Shown here piece by piece: positions 44,966-53,758 of a stretch of DNA of 64,000 bases. Source of the stretch: Bacteroidota bacterium (GTDB lineage: Bacteria; Bacteroidota; Bacteroidia; UKL13-3). The notes below the pieces were generated by a model. It was not told where the DNA came from and ran no database searches. It saw only the letters and a list, made by a program, of their open reading frames with translations. The DNA lies in NCBI GenBank assembly GCA_947477885.1, contig CANJUD010000002.1:62001-126000 (forward strand), read 5' to 3'. The position numbers and the translations under genes are program-made. How positions within the stretch are numbered: the stretch's first letter is position 1; the number at the start of each line of letters is the position of its first letter.

Positions 44966-46420
44966 TTGAAGAAGCTACACCTATTTGTATTCAGGGAGTT
45001 CATAGGCCCCTTTGTGCTCACCTTCTTTATCTCCATGTTTGTACTGGTGATGCAGTTTCTATGGCTGTGGATTGATGAATTTGTAGGCAAAGGATTGGAG
45101 TGGTACGTAATTGCCCAAATATTTATTTACCAAAGCGAAACATTGGTACCATTGGCTTTGCCGCTTGCTGTGCTGCTTTCCACCATCATGACCTTTGGTA
45201 ACCTAGGCCAAAATTACGAGCTGGTTGCTATGACATCGGCAGGTATTTCATTAAGGAGAATCTCAATGCCCATTTTTATTTTTTGTGGACTGATGATGAT
45301 ACTAGCTTTTTATTTTGCCAATGTTCAAATTCCAGATGCCCAGTTAAAAATTAGAACATTATTGTATGATATACAGCAGCAAAAACCTGCATTCAATATC
45401 AAAGAAGGAATATTTTATAATCAAATAGATGGTTACAGCATCAAGGTTAGTAAAAAAGATGCCGACCAAACTATGCACGATATTATGATATATGACCACA
45501 CTTCTACCAAAGGAAATGTAAGTTTAATTTTGGCCGACAATGGCAAAATGGCCATGAACGAAGATAAAGATAAATTGATGGTGACTTTATATAATGGCAC
45601 TCGCTACGAGGAAATGGAAGACCGAGATAACAATAAACGTACTTATCCTTTTAGCGTCACCAATTTCAGTAAGCAGGAAATGGTGTTAGATTTAAGTGCC
45701 TTTAAACTGAACCGCAGCGATGAAGATTTTTTTAAAGAGAATTATCAAATGCTCAATATTTTAGAATTAGATGAAGCTATAGATTCTTTGAATATAGGAG
45801 AGGTAAGCAAACGCCTCGGGTTTCTCAATAATATGTGTACCTATTTTCATCTTCACGATAGTGACGGGCAAAAACGAATTGTAAAAAATCCATACATAGT
45901 AAAAGGGAATGACCTCACTGCCAATTTATCAAAAACCGAAAAACAACGTGCGTATACCGCAGCATTAAACAGCGCCCGAACCCTGAAAGGTATCGCCGAT
46001 TTTTCGATGGTTACTTTGCAAAATGGATATGAATTTGCCAATCGATTTCGATTGGAATGGCACCGAAAATTTACGTTAAGTTTTGCATGTATTATTTTCT
46101 TTTTTATCGGTGCACCCTTCGGAGCTATTGTACGCAAAGGTGGATTGGGCATGCCTATGGTATCAGCTATTGTAATATTTATTACATATTATATGATAAC
46201 CGTGGCGGGCGAAAAAGCTTCGAACGAAAGTGTGTTTAGTCCTTTTGTAGGAATGTGGTTGAGTAGTTTTGTCATGATTCCTTTGGGCGTGTTTCTATCA
46301 TACAAAGCTAGCATCGATAGTAATTTATTCAACAAAGAGTGGTATTATAATGTCGCCCGAAAAGTGCAGGCATGGGTACAATTTAAAAAGGAAAAAGAAC
46401 TAACTGCAAATCCTGAATGA
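44966..46420 (+). CDS. LptF/LptG family permease
   Basis: 484 residues, start TTG 44966 (a stop lies 7 nt upstream in frame, so no earlier start exists). Transmembrane helices flank a periplasmic domain as in YjgP/YjgQ proteins: REFIGPFVLTFFISMFVLVM at the start, LVPLALPLAVLLSTIMTFGN near 70, a beta jelly-roll in the middle, and three C-terminal helices (FTLSFACIIFFFIGAPFGAI). With LptB it forms the transporter that extracts lipopolysaccharide from the inner membrane. Bacteroidota have two such genes; which one this is cannot be told. The glycosyltransferase gene overlaps its stop by 4 nt (ATGA). Confidence 0.9.
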   Translation: MKKLHLFVFREFIGPFVLTFFISMFVLVMQFLWLWIDEFVGKGLEWYVIAQIFIYQSETLVPLALPLAVLLSTIMTFGNLGQNYELVAMTSAGISLRRISMPIFIFCGLMMILAFYFANVQIPDAQLKIRTLLYDIQQQKPAFNIKEGIFYNQIDGYSIKVSKKDADQTMHDIMIYDHTSTKGNVSLILADNGKMAMNEDKDKLMVTLYNGTRYEEMEDRDNNKRTYPFSVTNFSKQEMVLDLSAFKLNRSDEDFFKENYQMLNILELDEAIDSLNIGEVSKRLGFLNNMCTYFHLHDSDGQKRIVKNPYIVKGNDLTANLSKTEKQRAYTAALNSARTLKGIADFSMVTLQNGYEFANRFRLEWHRKFTLSFACIIFFFIGAPFGAIVRKGGLGMPMVSAIVIFITYYMITVAGEKASNESVFSPFVGMWLSSFVMIPLGVFLSYKASIDSNLFNKEWYYNVARKVQAWVQFKKEKELTANPE

Positions 46421-47613
46421 AAGTCTTGTTCCTAAGCAACCGCGTTCCTTTTCCACCCAATGATGGTGGCACTGTGGGTGTGTACCAAGCACTCATGGGC
46501 CTTGTGGATTTAGGGATTGACGTTACTTTTTTTTCTTTAAATCCTTCCCGAAATCATACCAACATTGAAGATACCAAAGAACTAGAAAGGATCCCCCACA
46601 AATACATATATAATATCAATACCGATATAACAGCTTGGGGAGCATTGTCTAATTTATTACAAAACAAGTCCTATCATATATCGCGTTTTTACAATCAATC
46701 CATTGCAAATAATCTTGCCGAGTTATTACAACAAAATAGATATGATATCGTCCATTTCGATGGATTACAAATTACCGTATATTTGGACATCGTTCGCCAG
46801 CACAGCCAAGCCAAATGCGTGATGCGGGCGGCCAATGTGGAACACAAAATATGGGAAGGACTTGCCGCCAATGAAACCAATATATTAAAAAAATGGTATT
46901 TAAAAACTGCTGCCAAGCAACTCAAAACTTATGAATTAACAACTATTAAAAAACTTGATGGTATTATAAGCGTAAGTATAGAAGATAAAGATTTTTTCAA
47001 GCAGTCGGGATATAATAAACCTATACATATTGGATACACCGGCTTTGATGTTACTAAACTCCCTGCAATTACCAACGTCGAAAATTGTATATATCATATT
47101 GGAGCGATGGACTGGATGCCCAATATAGAAGGATTGCGTTGGTTTATGAAAGAAGTATGGCCACTCGTTCATAGTCAAAAACCAGATTATATATTACATT
47201 TGGCGGGGAAAAATATGGGGGAAGAGTTTTATCAATATCAAAACCTCAATGTGAAAAATCACGGACAAGTTTTCAATGCAATGGAATTTGTTGCTGATAA
47301 GTCGACACTGATAGTTCCGCTATTTTCTGGCAGTGGCATGCGGGTAAAAACGGTAGAAGCCATGGCCATGGGTAAATGTATCATAGGGACCGAAATGGCT
47401 GCCCAGGGCTTACCTTCAGACGTAAAAAAATATCTGATTATAGTAAACTCAGCCCAAGAATTTGCAGAAAAAATTATATATTATGCCCATAATCCAGACG
47501 AAGCAAACGCACTGGGCCAGCAAGCAAAACTATATGCCATGAAACATTTTGAAGTAAAACAAATTGCGGAAAGCGTTGTTCAATATTATAATACAGTAGC
47601 AAAAATAAAGTAG
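46417..47613 (+). CDS. Glycosyltransferase family 4
   Basis: 398 residues. N-terminal Rossmann domain with MKVLFLSNRVPFPPNDGGTV, characteristic of GT4 transferases that act in exopolysaccharide synthesis; C-terminal domain with VPLFSGSGMRVKTVEAMAMG. The ATG overlaps the stop of the LptF/G gene (ATGA), which suggests translational coupling and a role in envelope glycan or lipopolysaccharide assembly. The sugar donor is unknown. Confidence 0.9.
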   Translation: MKVLFLSNRVPFPPNDGGTVGVYQALMGLVDLGIDVTFFSLNPSRNHTNIEDTKELERIPHKYIYNINTDITAWGALSNLLQNKSYHISRFYNQSIANNLAELLQQNRYDIVHFDGLQITVYLDIVRQHSQAKCVMRAANVEHKIWEGLAANETNILKKWYLKTAAKQLKTYELTTIKKLDGIISVSIEDKDFFKQSGYNKPIHIGYTGFDVTKLPAITNVENCIYHIGAMDWMPNIEGLRWFMKEVWPLVHSQKPDYILHLAGKNMGEEFYQYQNLNVKNHGQVFNAMEFVADKSTLIVPLFSGSGMRVKTVEAMAMGKCIIGTEMAAQGLPSDVKKYLIIVNSAQEFAEKIIYYAHNPDEANALGQQAKLYAMKHFEVKQIAESVVQYYNTVAKIK

Positions 47614-47663
47614 CAAGTATAAAGACTCGATACTGGCAATTTAATTTAATAACCCATAAAGCA

Positions 47664-47708
47664 GGCGTAAGCCACTAACGACTAATTACTAACGACTAAC
47701 CACTCATA
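47664..47708. repeat. Heptamer-repeat array J (ACTAACG words)
   Basis: ACTAACG, ACTAATT, ACTAACG, ACTAACC, ACTCATA from 47674 to 47708, ending 2 nt before the ribBA start codon. A GC-rich GCAGGCGTAAGCC precedes it and may be a diverged core. The opposite arm is not recognisable. Confidence 0.65.
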
Positions 47709-47710
47709 AA

Positions 47711-48904
47711 ATGTTCGATAAAATAGAAGACGCAATAGCTGATATAAAGGCCGGCAAATGTATTATAGTAGTAGACGACGAAGAGCGTGAGAACGAAGGC
47801 GATTTCCTTTGTGCGGCACGCCATGCTACGCCTGAGATGATAAACTTTATGAGCAAGGAAGGTCGTGGACTTATCTGTGCTCCTATTACCGAAAAACGTT
47901 GTAAGGAATTGCAATTAGATTTGATGGTGGGCGTTAATACTACAAGTCATGAAACACCGTTTACTGTTTCGGTCGATTTACTTGGTAAAGGTTGCACTAC
48001 CGGAATCTCTGCACAGGATCGTTCCAAAACTGTATTGGCATTAATTGATCCTGCCACTCGTCCCGATGAATTGGGAAGACCAGGTCATATATTCCCACTT
48101 AAAGCCAAAGACGAAGGCGTTCTCCGCAGAGCTGGGCACACCGAAGCCACCGTTGATTTAGCCCGCATGGCCGGACTAGAACCCGCAGGTGTGATATGCG
48201 AAATCATGAAAGAAGATGGCACGATGGCACGCTTAGATGATTTGAAAATTGTAGCAGAAAAATTCAATTTGAAATTAATTACTATAAAAGATTTAATAGA
48301 ATACCGACTCAAAAATGAATCATTAATCAAACGCGAAATCTCGGTAGAAATGCCAACAAAATATGGCGATTTTGATTTGGTAGCATATAGACAAATTGTA
48401 TCGGGCGAAGAACATTTAGCACTGGTAAAAGGACACTGGGAACCCAATGAAGCCGTAATAGTGCGCGTACACAGCAGTTGTGTAACAGGTGATATATTCC
48501 ACTCACTTCGCTGCGATTGTGGTGACCAATTGCACCAAGCTATGCAAATGATTAATGATCATGGACACGGCGTAGTAGTATATATAAACCAAGAAGGAAG
48601 AGGTATAGGATTATTGAATAAACTAAAAGCATATAAACTCCAAGAGCAAGGTCTCGATACCGTAGAAGCCAATGAAAAACTCGGTTTTAAAATGGACGAA
48701 CGCGATTATGGTGTAGGTGCCCAAATCCTACGTGACCTAGGCGTAACAAAGATGCGACTCATCTCCAACAATCCCACAAAACGTGTAGGACTTATAGGAT
48801 ATGGTTTGGAAATAGTAGAAAATATTCCGTTAAAAATTGCTTCGAATCATCATAATGAAAATTATTTGAATACAAAGAAGAATAAGATGGGGCATGATTT
48901 GTAG
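47711..48904 (+). CDS. ribBA: Bifunctional DHBP synthase / GTP cyclohydrolase II
   Basis: 397 residues. The N-terminal RibB domain (1-200) has [15 protein letters not shown] (metal and substrate site) and [13 protein letters not shown]; the C-terminal RibA domain (205-397) has the zinc site [19 protein letters not shown] and the GTP-binding [20 protein letters not shown]. It makes 3,4-dihydroxy-2-butanone 4-phosphate from ribulose 5-phosphate and opens GTP, the two entry steps of riboflavin synthesis. No FMN riboswitch is visible upstream; a heptamer array ends at the start codon. Confidence 0.96.
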   Translation: MFDKIEDAIADIKAGKCIIVVDDEERENEGDFLCAARHATPEMINFMSKEGRGLICAPITEKRCKELQLDLMVGVNTTSHETPFTVSVDLLGKGCTTGISAQDRSKTVLALIDPATRPDELGRPGHIFPLKAKDEGVLRRAGHTEATVDLARMAGLEPAGVICEIMKEDGTMARLDDLKIVAEKFNLKLITIKDLIEYRLKNESLIKREISVEMPTKYGDFDLVAYRQIVSGEEHLALVKGHWEPNEAVIVRVHSSCVTGDIFHSLRCDCGDQLHQAMQMINDHGHGVVVYINQEGRGIGLLNKLKAYKLQEQGLDTVEANEKLGFKMDERDYGVGAQILRDLGVTKMRLISNNPTKRVGLIGYGLEIVENIPLKIASNHHNENYLNTKKNKMGHDL

Positions 48905-48926
48905 GGTTATTATATAATAGTTATGT

Positions 48927-49496
48927 TTGAAACTAAATAAGTATATAATAATCGTAGCTATTATAATTATTGTATTTATCTATAACAGATTAAATACTTA
49001 TTTTAATTATACTTCACAATCTATTGAAGTGTATATTAAGGAGGAAGAAAAAGCAATAATCCCAATCATTGAATATTTAAATAAAGTTCAAACCATTTTC
49101 CCAAAATATATGATTGAGAATAGTCTTGGGTCTGGCATTCATTATGATAACCGTGATTATAATTTTTCTTCTTGGTCTCTTGACAGCATGAAAAAATTCA
49201 AATGGGAAAATAGAAAAAGATTAGATGGTTCTGACACAATTGCTTATATAGGTTATTTTTTGGATTTTAAATTACCTGATTTATATATAAAAGAATTAGA
49301 AAGGCTGGATATTGACAATATAAGATGTGACAGTTTGAAATGTGTATATCGCATTGAATTTCATCACTACAGAAAGTTCAGTAATAGTTCAGACAATTGC
49401 TATATAATAAAACCAGAACTGAAAAATTTACCTCAATTTCAAAATAATTTTAAGCATCAATTTCAATTAGGTTCTTATATGGTTTATTATAATTAG
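48927..49496 (+). CDS. Hypothetical protein with one N-terminal membrane helix
   Basis: 189 residues from TTG 48927, which gives a strongly hydrophobic N-terminus (KYIIIVAIIIIVFIYN) that is likely a membrane anchor or uncleaved signal. The rest is polar, with YIKEEEKAIIPIIEYLNKVQ near residue 40 and two Cys (RCDSLKCVYRI near 130) that could form a disulfide outside the cytoplasm. Codon use is very AT-rich. No family was recognised. The gene is 22 nt after ribBA and convergent with the KilA-N gene. Confidence 0.6.
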   Translation: MKLNKYIIIVAIIIIVFIYNRLNTYFNYTSQSIEVYIKEEEKAIIPIIEYLNKVQTIFPKYMIENSLGSGIHYDNRDYNFSSWSLDSMKKFKWENRKRLDGSDTIAYIGYFLDFKLPDLYIKELERLDIDNIRCDSLKCVYRIEFHHYRKFSNSSDNCYIIKPELKNLPQFQNNFKHQFQLGSYMVYYN

Positions 49497-49509
49497 AAAA
49501 GATAGAATA

Positions 49510-50334
49510 TCATTTCAACCCCTTCAAACTTCCTCTCCGCACCAAAGACTTCATCTGCGAAATTGCTAGCTGATTGAGCTGCTTTAGGCGTTCACTTTGT
49601 TTTAAATTTTGATGTATTAATACTGAATTTATACTTTCTAAATTTGATAATACTACTAGTTGTTCAATGTTTGCTGCATCTCTAATATTTCCTTCTTCTT
49701 TTGGATTTGTTTCTCTCCATGCTTTTGCAGTCATACCAAACAATGCCATGTTTAATATATCAGCTTCGTTTGCATATATATAATTAATCTGGGTTTTATC
49801 GAGTTCCTTAGGAATTAGTTTTTCTTTGATAGCATCGGTATGAATATGATAGTTCACTTTTGCGAGGGTGCGTTGAAGGTTCCATTCTAGTTTGAGACGG
49901 GAATTTTCATCTTCTTTGAGGCGTTGGAATTCTACTATCAGATAAAGTTTGAATTCAGAAGAAACCCATGTAGCAAATTCAAAAGCAATATCTTTGTGGG
50001 CGAATGTGCCTCCATATCTGCCAGATTTAGAAATTATTCCTATTGCCTTTGTTGATTCAATCCACCTTTGTGGTGAAAGTACAAAGTAATTACTTCCAGC
50101 TTCATTTTTAAACCTCTCGAATTCGAGAGGTTTAAAATCAGGATTACAAAGTTTCTCCCACAAGCCTACAAACTCAATAGTACTCCTACTTCGCAACCAA
50201 TTATTAATTATTGCATATGGTTCAGAGCTATTTCTAGATTTAGCAATATCTGTTAAGGATATATAGTCATTTGCTGAATTGGAAATGACCGTGACCTCAA
50301 TCCCTTTTACATTAATTGTTTTATTTTTTGTCAT
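49510..50334 (-). CDS. KilA-N domain protein
   Basis: 274 residues from ATG 50334 (MTKNKTINVKGIEVTVISNS); the longer frame adds an unlikely N-terminus. The KilA-N DNA-binding domain spans about residues 10-120 (DYISLTDIAKSRNSSEPYAI, WLRSRSTIEFVGLWEKL, GGTFAHKDIAFEFATWVSSE). The C-terminal part (about 150-270) is helical. Such genes derive from phages or selfish elements and occur singly in Bacteroidota genomes; the role is probably DNA binding. A perfect 32-bp palindrome lies at 50106-50137 inside the domain. No phage genes surround it. Confidence 0.87.
   Translation of the reverse strand: MTKNKTINVKGIEVTVISNSANDYISLTDIAKSRNSSEPYAIINNWLRSRSTIEFVGLWEKLCNPDFKPLEFERFKNEAGSNYFVLSPQRWIESTKAIGIISKSGRYGGTFAHKDIAFEFATWVSSEFKLYLIVEFQRLKEDENSRLKLEWNLQRTLAKVNYHIHTDAIKEKLIPKELDKTQINYIYANEADILNMALFGMTAKAWRETNPKEEGNIRDAANIEQLVVLSNLESINSVLIHQNLKQSERLKQLNQLAISQMKSLVRRGSLKGLK
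50106..50137. repeat. Perfect 32-bp palindrome inside the KilA-N gene
   Basis: The half TTTTAAACCTCTCGAA is followed directly by its exact reverse complement (centre GAATTC, no loop). It encodes FKPLEFERFKN, a conserved-looking part of the domain, so it is not an obvious insertion. Confidence 0.85.
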
Positions 50335-50414
50335 GATATATATATTGATACCACAAATATCAAACATTCAAATACGAACTCATGAACAGATTTTGAACTA
50401 GAAATGAACAATGA

Positions 50415-50530
50415 GTTTGTCATGCTGTCCCGAATTAGTCGGGATAATCGAAGCATGCACTAACATTACACAACTTTATATCATGAAACATTCCCCTCCG
50501 AATGTCGTCTTCGATAAACTCAGACTGACA
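50415..50530. repeat. MITE-like element, TTTGTCA...TGACA type, copy 1
   Basis: Begins GTTTGTCATGCTG, holds the hairpin TCCCGAattagTCGGGA (50428-50444), and ends TCGATAAACTCAGACTGACA, 3 nt before the pyrD stop codon. The ends are roughly inverted (TTGTCA/TGACA). It shares CTCCGAA and the terminal GATAAACTCAGACTGACA with the element at 58309-58416. Confidence 0.7.
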
Positions 50531-50533
50531 GTA

Positions 50534-51535
50534 TTATATCTCCCCCAACTCACTCAGCAACCCTGGCCCACCATATATAAACCCCGTGTAAAGCTGCACC
50601 AGTGACGCTCCTGCATCTAATTTCTCTTGAGCATCTTCCACAGAATGTATGCCGCCAACGCCAATCAATGGAATTTTCCCGAGTGATTTTTTATGTATAT
50701 AATGTATAACTTCTGTTGAACGTTTTGTAACTGGTTTGCCACTTAAACCACCTGCTTCATTAGCATTAGATGATTCTAAATTATTGCGTTCAATTGTTGT
50801 ATTGGTTGCAACAATTCCTTCAATTCCTGTGTGAAAATATATAGTAATAATTTCATCCAATTGTTCGTTAGTCAAATCGGGTGCAATCTTTAATAAAATA
50901 GGTTTGTGTGATCGTCCCTCATTAATATATAATTGACGTGTAGAAACCAAACTACTTAATAAATGCATCAAAGGTTCTTTGTCCTGCAACTCACGAAGAC
51001 CGGGTGTGTTGGGACTACTCACGTTCACTGTAAAATAATCTACAAAGTTATATAGTTTCTTAAAACATATTTGATAATCTAAAAAAGCCAGATCATTCGG
51101 TGTCGTTTTATTTTTTCCAATATTGCCCCCTACTATCAAACCCTTTGGACGATTCTTCAAATACTCCACCATACTATCAACCCCCAAATTGTTAAACCCC
51201 ATTCGATTGATAAGAGCTTCATCTTTTAGCAAACGAAACAATCTAGGTTTGGGATTTCCGGGCTGTGCCAGTGGCGTAACAGTGCCCACTTCTATATGTC
51301 CGAAACCGAGCATTTGCAGTTCGGGTAACCAGCGTGCATCTTTATCAAAACCGGCAGCTAATCCAATTTTATTGGGAAAATGCAGACCCAGAAAATCAAC
51401 GCCAACTTGTTTATGTGTTTTGAAAAACAATTTGCCCAAGCCCAATACACGAAATACTCGCAGCATATACATGGTGAAGTAATGTGCCCGTTCAGGACGC
51501 ATTAAAAACAATATATTTTTGGCTAGGGTGTACAA
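50534..51535 (-). CDS. pyrD: Dihydroorotate dehydrogenase (quinone), class 2
   Basis: 333 residues, start TTG 51535. The N-terminal membrane-associating helices (LAKNILFLMRPERAHYFTMY) mark the class 2 enzyme. FMN- and substrate-binding segments are present: GLAAGFDKDARWLPELQMLG, INRMGFNNLGVDSM, NVSSPNTPGLR (catalytic Ser-containing loop) and GLSGKPVTKRSTEVI, LIGVGGIHSVEDA. It oxidises dihydroorotate to orotate with quinone in pyrimidine synthesis. The TATCTTTG box at 51544-51551 (minus) is 8 nt before the start. A heptamer island separates it from the B12 operon upstream. Confidence 0.94.
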   Translation of the reverse strand: MYTLAKNILFLMRPERAHYFTMYMLRVFRVLGLGKLFFKTHKQVGVDFLGLHFPNKIGLAAGFDKDARWLPELQMLGFGHIEVGTVTPLAQPGNPKPRLFRLLKDEALINRMGFNNLGVDSMVEYLKNRPKGLIVGGNIGKNKTTPNDLAFLDYQICFKKLYNFVDYFTVNVSSPNTPGLRELQDKEPLMHLLSSLVSTRQLYINEGRSHKPILLKIAPDLTNEQLDEIITIYFHTGIEGIVATNTTIERNNLESSNANEAGGLSGKPVTKRSTEVIHYIHKKSLGKIPLIGVGGIHSVEDAQEKLDAGASLVQLYTGFIYGGPGLLSELGEI

Positions 51536-51543
51536 AACGGAGG

Positions 51544-51551
51544 CAAAGATA
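51544..51551 (-). promoter_or_regulatory. -7 box TATCTTTG, 8 nt before the pyrD TTG
   Basis: Perfect TAnnTTTG on the minus strand, followed by GCCTCCGT and TTG. The predicted leader is only a few nucleotides long. Confidence 0.55.
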
Positions 51552-51557
51552 ATACGA

Positions 51558-51766
51558 TAATGGTTAATGGTTAATGATAAATGGTTAATTTGTTTTCGCC
51601 TGATTTATGACAAAGATTGATATCGCTTCCCTATCAATGGTTAATAGCCGATGCGGATATTATGTTATTACTCAATTGCATGAACCTTTAACAATCTATC
51701 ACTAACAATTCAAAATAGCTATTGCCGAATGGCATTAACCATTAACCATTTATAATTAACCATTAT
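51558..51766. repeat. Heptamer-repeat island D (TAATGGT / ATTAACC arms)
   Basis: Left arm TAATGGT, TAATGGT, TAATGAT, AAATGGT (51558-51585); a middle stretch containing TGCGGATATTAT; core GCCGAATGGC (51724-51733); right arm ATTAACC, ATTAACC, ATTTATA, ATTAACC, ATTATTT, ending in the stop codon of the DUF5074 gene. The middle stretch, reverse-complemented, resembles that of island E (ATAATATCCGCAT). Confidence 0.8.
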
Positions 51767-52791
51767 TTAAAAAGGAATCCATTAGGTATAATACCCGTTT
51801 TGAAAGAATTGATAGCAGTTTTTAATTGCGGATCTATAATATATATCAACCCATTCGTGACATATTCTTTGGCATCAGCCGCATATACAAGCGATGACAC
51901 AGGGTCAACACCCAAGCCATAAAAATTATTGCCGTTGCTTGTAAAAATTGGGCTTGTGGGCAGTACAAGTGAGTTAGTAGGCAATGCATATATATGTTTA
52001 TTTATATAATATAATATATCACCCGTTTTATTAATTCGCAAATCACTTATATATTCTTTGGCATTTGTTAATGGAATACTTTTCAAAATATTTTTTCCAT
52101 TCGCTGCAATACAAGTAATACCGCCTTTGAAGCCTTTTAATGAATCGCCCAAACTGGCTACCCATATATTCCCATCTTTGTCTTTGGCCAAACTATTACT
52201 GCCATAAAACACTTTGGTACTATCAGAAAGTGTATGGGTTTTTGTGTCGATTTTATATACATAATCAGTGTGAATATTCGATACATAAACAGCATCATCA
52301 TATAATAACATTTCTTCGGTCCACCCATAAATTGGGATATGGCTTATGATACTGTTATTAGTTAAATCAACCACTGAAATTTGATTATCATACAGGTCTG
52401 TCACATAGGCTCTGCCTGCACTTACAGGCATAAAGAAGCGTGGACTTTTAAAACCTGTGATGGTAGCCAAATGTTTGAAATCTGTTTTATTTACTACTTC
52501 TATTTTACCAGAGTTATTCACTACAATATAATATTTTCCATTATATTCATAAATGCTTTGGGCAATATCGCCCAATTTGTAATTATTGTTTCTGAAAAAG
52601 ATATTGTCTTCGATAGTTTTTGTATCAGGGTCATATAAACTAATTTCTCCATTGCCCCAACCGAAATTTCCTTCATTCACAATGAACACTGATGAGGGCT
52701 TAATAACAACAGGTATAGGCTTTGGCATGCTTTTTCGGCAACTAATTTCCACTACAAAAATGAGGAATATATATAATATTATTTTATGCAT
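51763..52791 (-). CDS. DUF5074/YncE-like beta-propeller lipoprotein, BtuG-like
   Basis: 342 residues. A lipoprotein signal peptide ends at VVEISC (Cys about 18). Repeated four-strand blades follow (SSVFIVNEGNFGWGNGEISL, YIVVNNSGKIEVVNKTDFK, AYVTDLYDNQISVVDLTNNS, VYVSNIHTDYVYKIDTKTHT, YAADAKEYVTNGLIYIIDP), a layout of a seven-bladed propeller of the DUF5074 type. Last gene of an operon headed by a cobalamin riboswitch and a BtuB-like receptor, it matches the position and build of Bacteroides BtuG, a surface protein that binds B12 with very high affinity and hands it to BtuB. Function is inferred from this context. Confidence 0.8.
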   Translation of the reverse strand: MHKIILYIFLIFVVEISCRKSMPKPIPVVIKPSSVFIVNEGNFGWGNGEISLYDPDTKTIEDNIFFRNNNYKLGDIAQSIYEYNGKYYIVVNNSGKIEVVNKTDFKHLATITGFKSPRFFMPVSAGRAYVTDLYDNQISVVDLTNNSIISHIPIYGWTEEMLLYDDAVYVSNIHTDYVYKIDTKTHTLSDSTKVFYGSNSLAKDKDGNIWVASLGDSLKGFKGGITCIAANGKNILKSIPLTNAKEYISDLRINKTGDILYYINKHIYALPTNSLVLPTSPIFTSNGNNFYGLGVDPVSSLVYAADAKEYVTNGLIYIIDPQLKTAINSFKTGIIPNGFLFK

Positions 52792-52792
52792 A

Positions 52793-53758
52793 CTATAACT
52801 TAATCAATTTCGAGAAATAAGATTTTAAACCGTCAGTTATTTTTATACAATACACTCCGCTTTGCAATATGGATAAATCAATATTGTCACTTATCTTATT
52901 TAAGATAATAGTTTTTCCTGCAATATCAATTATTTCGAATGATGAATTGCTGGCGATATTTTCAATTACTATATATTCATTTGCAGGATTTGGATAAATA
53001 TTTATAGGTTTATTTGTTGTCAAATCTGCAATTCCTGTATGGTTCAAATCGTGAATCACACCCACTGCATCCAAATCGAAACCGCTTGAAGGGAAAGGCG
53101 TGGGCCAAGGGTCATTTATCTTATATCCACGACTATCTCTGGTGCAAAATGAATCATTAATTGAACCAATTACGTCAATCAGCTTTAGAAATCTTATATC
53201 ATTCACATTCAATCCGGGCATATTTTTCAACTCCTCTAAATCGAATGGATTGCCATATCTTCCTTTATATTTACTTGCCAAATTGTTTAATTTAGTGGCA
53301 TCCATGTTAGCTGCATTATCATACTGAACTGTTGTATCATTATTTGAAACTGAAGAAAACCTATAATAATTCTGTCCATCAGAACTAACTTCTACAAAAG
53401 CCAATTCTAAAAACCCTTCATTAAATCCGTTTTCAAATATGGCAAAATCAGGCCCTGTTCCATTAAAAATAGGGGAACTAAAAGTAAGTATTACAGTTCC
53501 CCCATCGCCTAAACTTATTACATTATTATCTGCTATACCTAATATACTATTACTATCTCCCACGGTAGTTTTTCCCAATGATTTATCAGCAATATTTTGC
53601 CAACCTCGATTGATGATACAACCAGTTGCCCATGATACAAAAATATTTGAATCTTTGTATATGGACTTGCTTCCTGCTTGCCCAGCAGGTGGGTCGTATT
53701 GTGCCAAAGAGATATTTGGCAAACCTAGTAATAAAACAATATAGCAGAGAAATTTCAT
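52793..53758 (-). CDS. Secreted surface protein with T9SS sorting domain, B12 locus
   Basis: 321 residues. Signal peptide (1-19, ending SLAQ), then a domain typical of B12 loci in this phylum (KSIYKDSNIFVSWATGCIIN, ISLGDGGTVILTFSSPIFNG, PDFAIFENGFNEGFLELAFV, SGFDLDAVGVIHD) and a T9SS sorting domain (INIYPNPANEYIVIENIASN ... GVYCIKITDGLKSYFSKLIK). Its ATG shares a base with the stop of the DUF4465 gene (TAATG), so translation is coupled. It probably binds cobalamin or a related ligand at the cell surface; that is inferred from the operon. Confidence 0.8.
   Translation of the reverse strand: MKFLCYIVLLLGLPNISLAQYDPPAGQAGSKSIYKDSNIFVSWATGCIINRGWQNIADKSLGKTTVGDSNSILGIADNNVISLGDGGTVILTFSSPIFNGTGPDFAIFENGFNEGFLELAFVEVSSDGQNYYRFSSVSNNDTTVQYDNAANMDATKLNNLASKYKGRYGNPFDLEELKNMPGLNVNDIRFLKLIDVIGSINDSFCTRDSRGYKINDPWPTPFPSSGFDLDAVGVIHDLNHTGIADLTTNKPINIYPNPANEYIVIENIASNSSFEIIDIAGKTIILNKISDNIDLSILQSGVYCIKITDGLKSYFSKLIKL

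Noticed and set aside
47614-47710. FMN riboswitch upstream of ribBA
   Set aside because: None of the conserved RFN blocks is visible; the spacer holds a heptamer array instead.
53671-53692. CCTGCT-tgccc-AGCAGG hairpin as an in-frame repeat insertion in the B12-locus surface protein (PPAGQAGS)
   Set aside because: A PP-x-G-x-x-G-(S/T) segment at this site is, as I recall, native to the family, so the hairpin is probably chance.
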